Below, in pieces: positions 61,401 to 64,000 of a stretch of 64,000 bases of DNA. Position 1 is the stretch's first letter. Each line of letters starts with the position of its first letter. Source of the DNA: Budorcas taxicolor (Eukaryota; Chordata; Mammalia; Artiodactyla; Bovidae). The translations under genes were made by a program, and so were the position numbers. The DNA lies in NCBI RefSeq assembly GCF_023091745.1, contig NC_068920.1:6758001-6822000 (forward strand), written 5' to 3'. The notes below the pieces were generated by a model, which saw only the letters and a list, made by a program, of their open reading frames with translations, was not told the DNA's origin and ran no database searches.

Positions 61401-64000
61401 GAGAGCCCCTAGCAACTGGCATGGGGAATGGCCTTTCCTGAGGCCACCAGAGCGGGTCCCTGAGGTCCCCGTCAGAACTCGAGAAGACCTGCCGCAACTC
61501 GAGAAAATCCAGGAGGTTCTCCCCTCCAGGCGAGATGAGGCCCATTTCCTCCGAGGGGTCTCGAGGCTGATCACACCTCATCTGTGGAACTTCGAAAGGG
61601 TCCTTCACAGCCTTGGTGCAAATCAGGAAGTTCCCCGACATACCCGTCTCCACTCGAGAGGAAACCCGAGGGTCCCTCCCACATCCAGAGGAGCCCGTTT
61701 CCGCCTCGTAACTCGAGATGAGGGATCCTTTCCCTGCTTCTTAGGGAAAGAGTTCCCGGCGTTTCCGTCGCATCTCAAGGGGAGGCCCTCTCAACAGGAA
61801 CTGCGAGAGGAACTTCAGGGTCGTGCCACCATTCCAAGAGTCCGACAGATGTCTCAGTCCATTCCAGAGGAACCTCGTTTCCCTTCACCGGCTCGTCTTT
61901 CACGCCGAGGATCGACTCACAGCAAGGTGGCACGTGGCACAGCCCTGTGGGATAGCCTCGTGGGAAAGCCACAGATCCCTTGATCCACGTGACAGGAAGC
62001 GTGACACTACTGCTTCAGCTCGGGAGGAAAGCGCACGTGCATGCCCCCACTCGAGACGAGGCCTGACTCCCCTGGGGAGACTCAGAAGCACCCCAACATC
62101 CACGTCAACACTGGAGAGGAATCCTCAGATTCCGGCCCCGACTCCACACAAGGTCTTAGGCCCCGGCATTGTCGGGAGAGGAATCCCGAGGTGCCCCCTA
62201 GCAACTGACATGGGGACTGGCTTTTCCTGAGGCCACCAGAGCTGGTCACTGAGGTCCCCATCGTAACTCGAGAAGACCTGCCGCAACTCGAGAAAATCCA
62301 GGAGGTTCTCCCCTCTAGGCGAGATGAGGCCCATTTCCGGTGAGGCGTCTCGAGGCTGATCACACCTCACCTCTGGAACTTCGAAAGGGTCCTTCACACC
62401 CTTGGTGCAACTCAAGCAGTTCCCCGACATACCCGTCTCCACTCGAGAGGAAACACGAGGGTCCTGCCCACAACCAGAGGAACCCCGTTTCCGCATCGTA
62501 GCTCGAGATGAGGGATCCTTTCCCTCTTCTTCAGGCAAGAGTTCCCAGCTTTCCCGTCGCATCTCAAGAGGAGGCGCTATCAACAGGAACGGCGAGAGGA
62601 ACTGCAGGGTCGTGCCACCATTCCAAGAGACACCCAGATGTCTCAGTCCATTCCAGAGGAACCACTTTTCCCTTAACCGGCTCGGCTTTCACGCCGAGGA
62701 TCGACTCACACCAAGGTGGCACGTGGCACAGCCCCCTGGGAAAGCCTCGAGGAAAGCCACAGATCCCTTGATCCACGTGACAGGAAGCGTGACACTACTG
62801 CTGCAGCTCGGGAGGAAAGCGCACGTGCATGCCCCCGCTCGAGACGAGGCCTGACTCCCCTGGGGAGACTCAGAAGCACCCTACGATCCATGGCAACACT
62901 GGAGAGGGATCCTCAGGTTCCGGCCCCGACTCCACACAGGACATAGGCTCCGGCAAGGACAGGAGAGGAATCTGGAGATGGCCCCTAGCAACTCGCATGG
63001 GGACTGGCCTTTCCAGAGGCCACCATAGCGGGTCCCTGAGATCCCCGACGTAACTCGAGAAGACCAGCCGCACCTCGAGAAAATCCAGGAGGTTCTCCCG
63101 TCCAGTCGAGATAAGGCCCATTTCCGCTGAGGCGTCTCGAGGATGATCACACCTCACCTCTGGAAATTCGAAAGGGTCCTTCACACCCTTGGTGCAAATG
63201 AAGAAGATCCCCGACATACCCGTCTCCACTCGAGAGGAAACCCGAGGGTCCCGCCCACATCCAGAGGTGCCCCGTTTCCTCCTCGTAGCTCGAGATGAGG
63301 GATCCTTTCCCTGCTTCATCAGGAAAGAGTTCCCGGCGATCCCGTCGCATCTCAAGAGGAGGCCCTCTCAACAGGAATGGCGAGAGGAACTCCAGGGTCG
63401 TGCCACCATTCCAAAGTCCCCCAGATGTCTCAGTCCAATCCAGAGGAACCTCTTTCCCTTGACGAGCTCGCCTTTCACGCCGAGGATTGACTCACACCAT
63501 GGTGGCACGTAGCACATCCTTGTGGGATAGCCTCGTGGGAAAGCCTCGAGGGAAAGCCACAGATCCCTTGATCCACGTGACAGGAAGCGTGACACTACTG
63601 CTGCAGCTCGGGAGGAATGCGCACGTGCATGCCCCCATTCGAGACGAGGCCTGACTCCCCTGGGGAGACTGAGAAGCACCCCAAGATCCATGGCAACACT
63701 GGAGAGGAATCCTCAGGTTCCGGCCCTGACTCCACACAAGGTCTTAGGCCCCGGCATGGACGGGAGAGGAATCCCGAGATGGCCCCTAGCAACTCGCATG
63801 GGACTGGCCTTTCCTGAGGCCACCAGAGCGGGCCCCGAGGTCTCCGTCGTAACTCGAGAAGACCAGCCGCACCTCGAGAAAATCCAGGAGGTTCTCCCGT
63901 CCAGTCGAGATAAGGCCCATTTCCGCTGAGGCGTCTCGAGGATGATCACACCTCACCTCTGGAAATTCGAAAGGGTCCTTCACACCCTTGGTGCAAATGA

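Larger units (their letters stand above)
37220..63085. repeat. Regional monomer subfamily with a diagnostic ~150-bp block
   Basis: A block combining ACACAGGACATAGG, CGGCAAGGACAG, AGAGGAATCTGG, CCTTTCCAGAGGCCA and GATCCCCGACGTAAC replaces the usual sequence in monomers near 37220, 41260, 44470, 46085, 46885, 49285, 53320, 58955, 59755, 60555 and 62935 (each block about 150 bp). The only other copy is near 2621-2770. Intervening monomers carry the ordinary form, so the subfamily is interspersed rather than contiguous. Confidence 0.75.
550..63295. repeat. Monomer register: 79 anchor positions
   Basis: The anchor is the ATG (or its mutated equivalent) of GAGATGAGGGATCC. It lies at 550, 1350, 2165, 2979, 3781, 4583, 5398, 6186, 6989, 7804, 8619, 9433, 10249, 11063, 11878, 12693, 13510, 14325, 15142, 15930, 16718, 17520, 18323, 19113, 19903, 20694, 21482, 22270, 23071, 23861, 24651, 25441, 26243, 27056, 27871, 28659, 29475, 30295, 31111, 31923, 32712, 33532, 34347, 35135, 35952, 36768, 37582, 38384, 39196, 39985, 40799, 41613, 42413, 43202, 44016, 44830, 45632, 46446, 47247, 48050, 48851, 49651, 50448, 51250, 52053, 52868, 53680, 54482, 55294, 56083, 56897, 57686, 58500, 59314, 60116, 60917, 61718, 62508 and 63295. 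The 78 intervals fall into three groups: 36 of 812-820 bp, 22 of 797-803 bp and 20 of 787-791 bp. A few positions may be off by one or two bases because they were counted by eye. Confidence 0.88.
1..64000. repeat. Satellite array, ruminant satellite I-like, ~80 monomers
   Basis: The window is a single head-to-tail tandem array with one orientation throughout. Each monomer carries the same ordered landmarks: a GGGAAAGCCTCGA tract, CCACGTGACAGGAAGCGTGA, CGCACGTGCATGCCCCC, a TTCGAAAGGGTCC segment, CTCGAGATGAGGGATCC, and CACCAAGGTGGCACGTGGCA. Period (787-820 bp), GC richness and CTCGAG sites spaced at multiples of 31 bp match what is known of the bovid/cervid satellite I family, whose bovine member is ~1.4 kb and whose sheep and goat members are ~0.8 kb. 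No database search was possible. The family call is firm; the species call (sheep/goat-like) is inference. The expected location is centromeric or pericentromeric heterochromatin. No gene or mobile element interrupts the array. Confidence 0.9.
53010..64000. repeat. Large segment, version 2 (rearranged)
   Basis: Order relative to version 1: 53.0-56.85 kb matches 36.9-40.75; 56.85-58.45 repeats 55.25-56.85; 58.46-59.45 matches 40.75-41.75; 59.45-60.88 matches about 45.77-47.2; 60.9-61.27 matches 48.83-49.2; 61.27-62.87 is an extra two monomers, partly like 47.45-47.9; 62.87-63.85 matches 49.23-50.2. A one-base deletion near 53430 (GAGATCCCGACG) shifts the offset from 16099 to 16098. Confidence 0.75.

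Noticed and set aside
61252..61983. 243-residue open frame on the plus strand, one of the longest in the window
   Set aside because: It spans ordinary satellite sequence, and the same frame is broken by indels and stops in neighbouring monomers. No recognisable domain, start context or splice structure is present. Length reflects low stop density in GC-rich repeats.
1..64000. CRISPR array
   Set aside because: The repeat period is ~800 bp and there are no short repeats with unique spacers. The 13-bp units are contiguous without spacers.
1..64000. Ribosomal DNA or another tandem gene array
   Set aside because: No rRNA or tRNA landmark was recognised, and the unit is too short and too variable in length for rDNA.

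Overview
The whole 64 kb window is one uninterrupted, head-to-tail satellite DNA array. About 80 copies of a GC-rich, XhoI-rich monomer of roughly 790-820 bp all lie in the same orientation. I see no protein-coding gene, RNA gene, transposable element, CRISPR array or unique-sequence island. A fixed anchor in the monomer recurs 79 times at intervals of 787-820 bp, so there is no room for an insertion of more than a few bases between the first and last anchors.

The monomer length, the GC-rich composition and an internal 31-bp periodicity of CTCGAG sites fit the ruminant centromeric satellite I family (bovine 1.715 and ovine/caprine 1.714 type). The ~816-bp maximum length best matches the sheep/goat form, but another ruminant cannot be excluded without a search. 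The window is therefore most likely (peri)centromeric heterochromatin of a sheep- or goat-like ruminant chromosome, probably from a long-read assembly.

Layout: positions 1-4365 are loosely related monomers. Positions 4366-12048 contain dispersed copies of 1.2-1.4 kb segments spliced together. Positions 12005-15268 hold a 1632-bp two-monomer tandem duplication. Positions 14847-25146 hold a tandem duplication of a seven-monomer block (5552 bp), whose second copy has lost exactly one monomer (4748 bp). Positions 25147-28994 are mixed monomers. Positions 28995-35813 carry a partial four-monomer-period duplication. Positions 36901-50250 and 53010-64000 are two versions of a large segment with internal gains and losses, including a 3217-bp four-monomer tandem pair and a 1603-bp two-monomer tandem pair. 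Positions 50251-53009 are a mosaic bridge.

Monomer length is quantised into three classes (about 789, 802 and 815 bp), mostly because a 13-bp minisatellite inside each monomer has two, three or four units. All visible junctions are in register, as expected from unequal homologous exchange or gene conversion. The many open reading frames are chance products of a GC-rich repeat with few stop codons. The points of interest are array evolution, the nested minisatellite, and several conserved short motifs (E-boxes, CTCF-like cores, short dyads) whose function is unproven.
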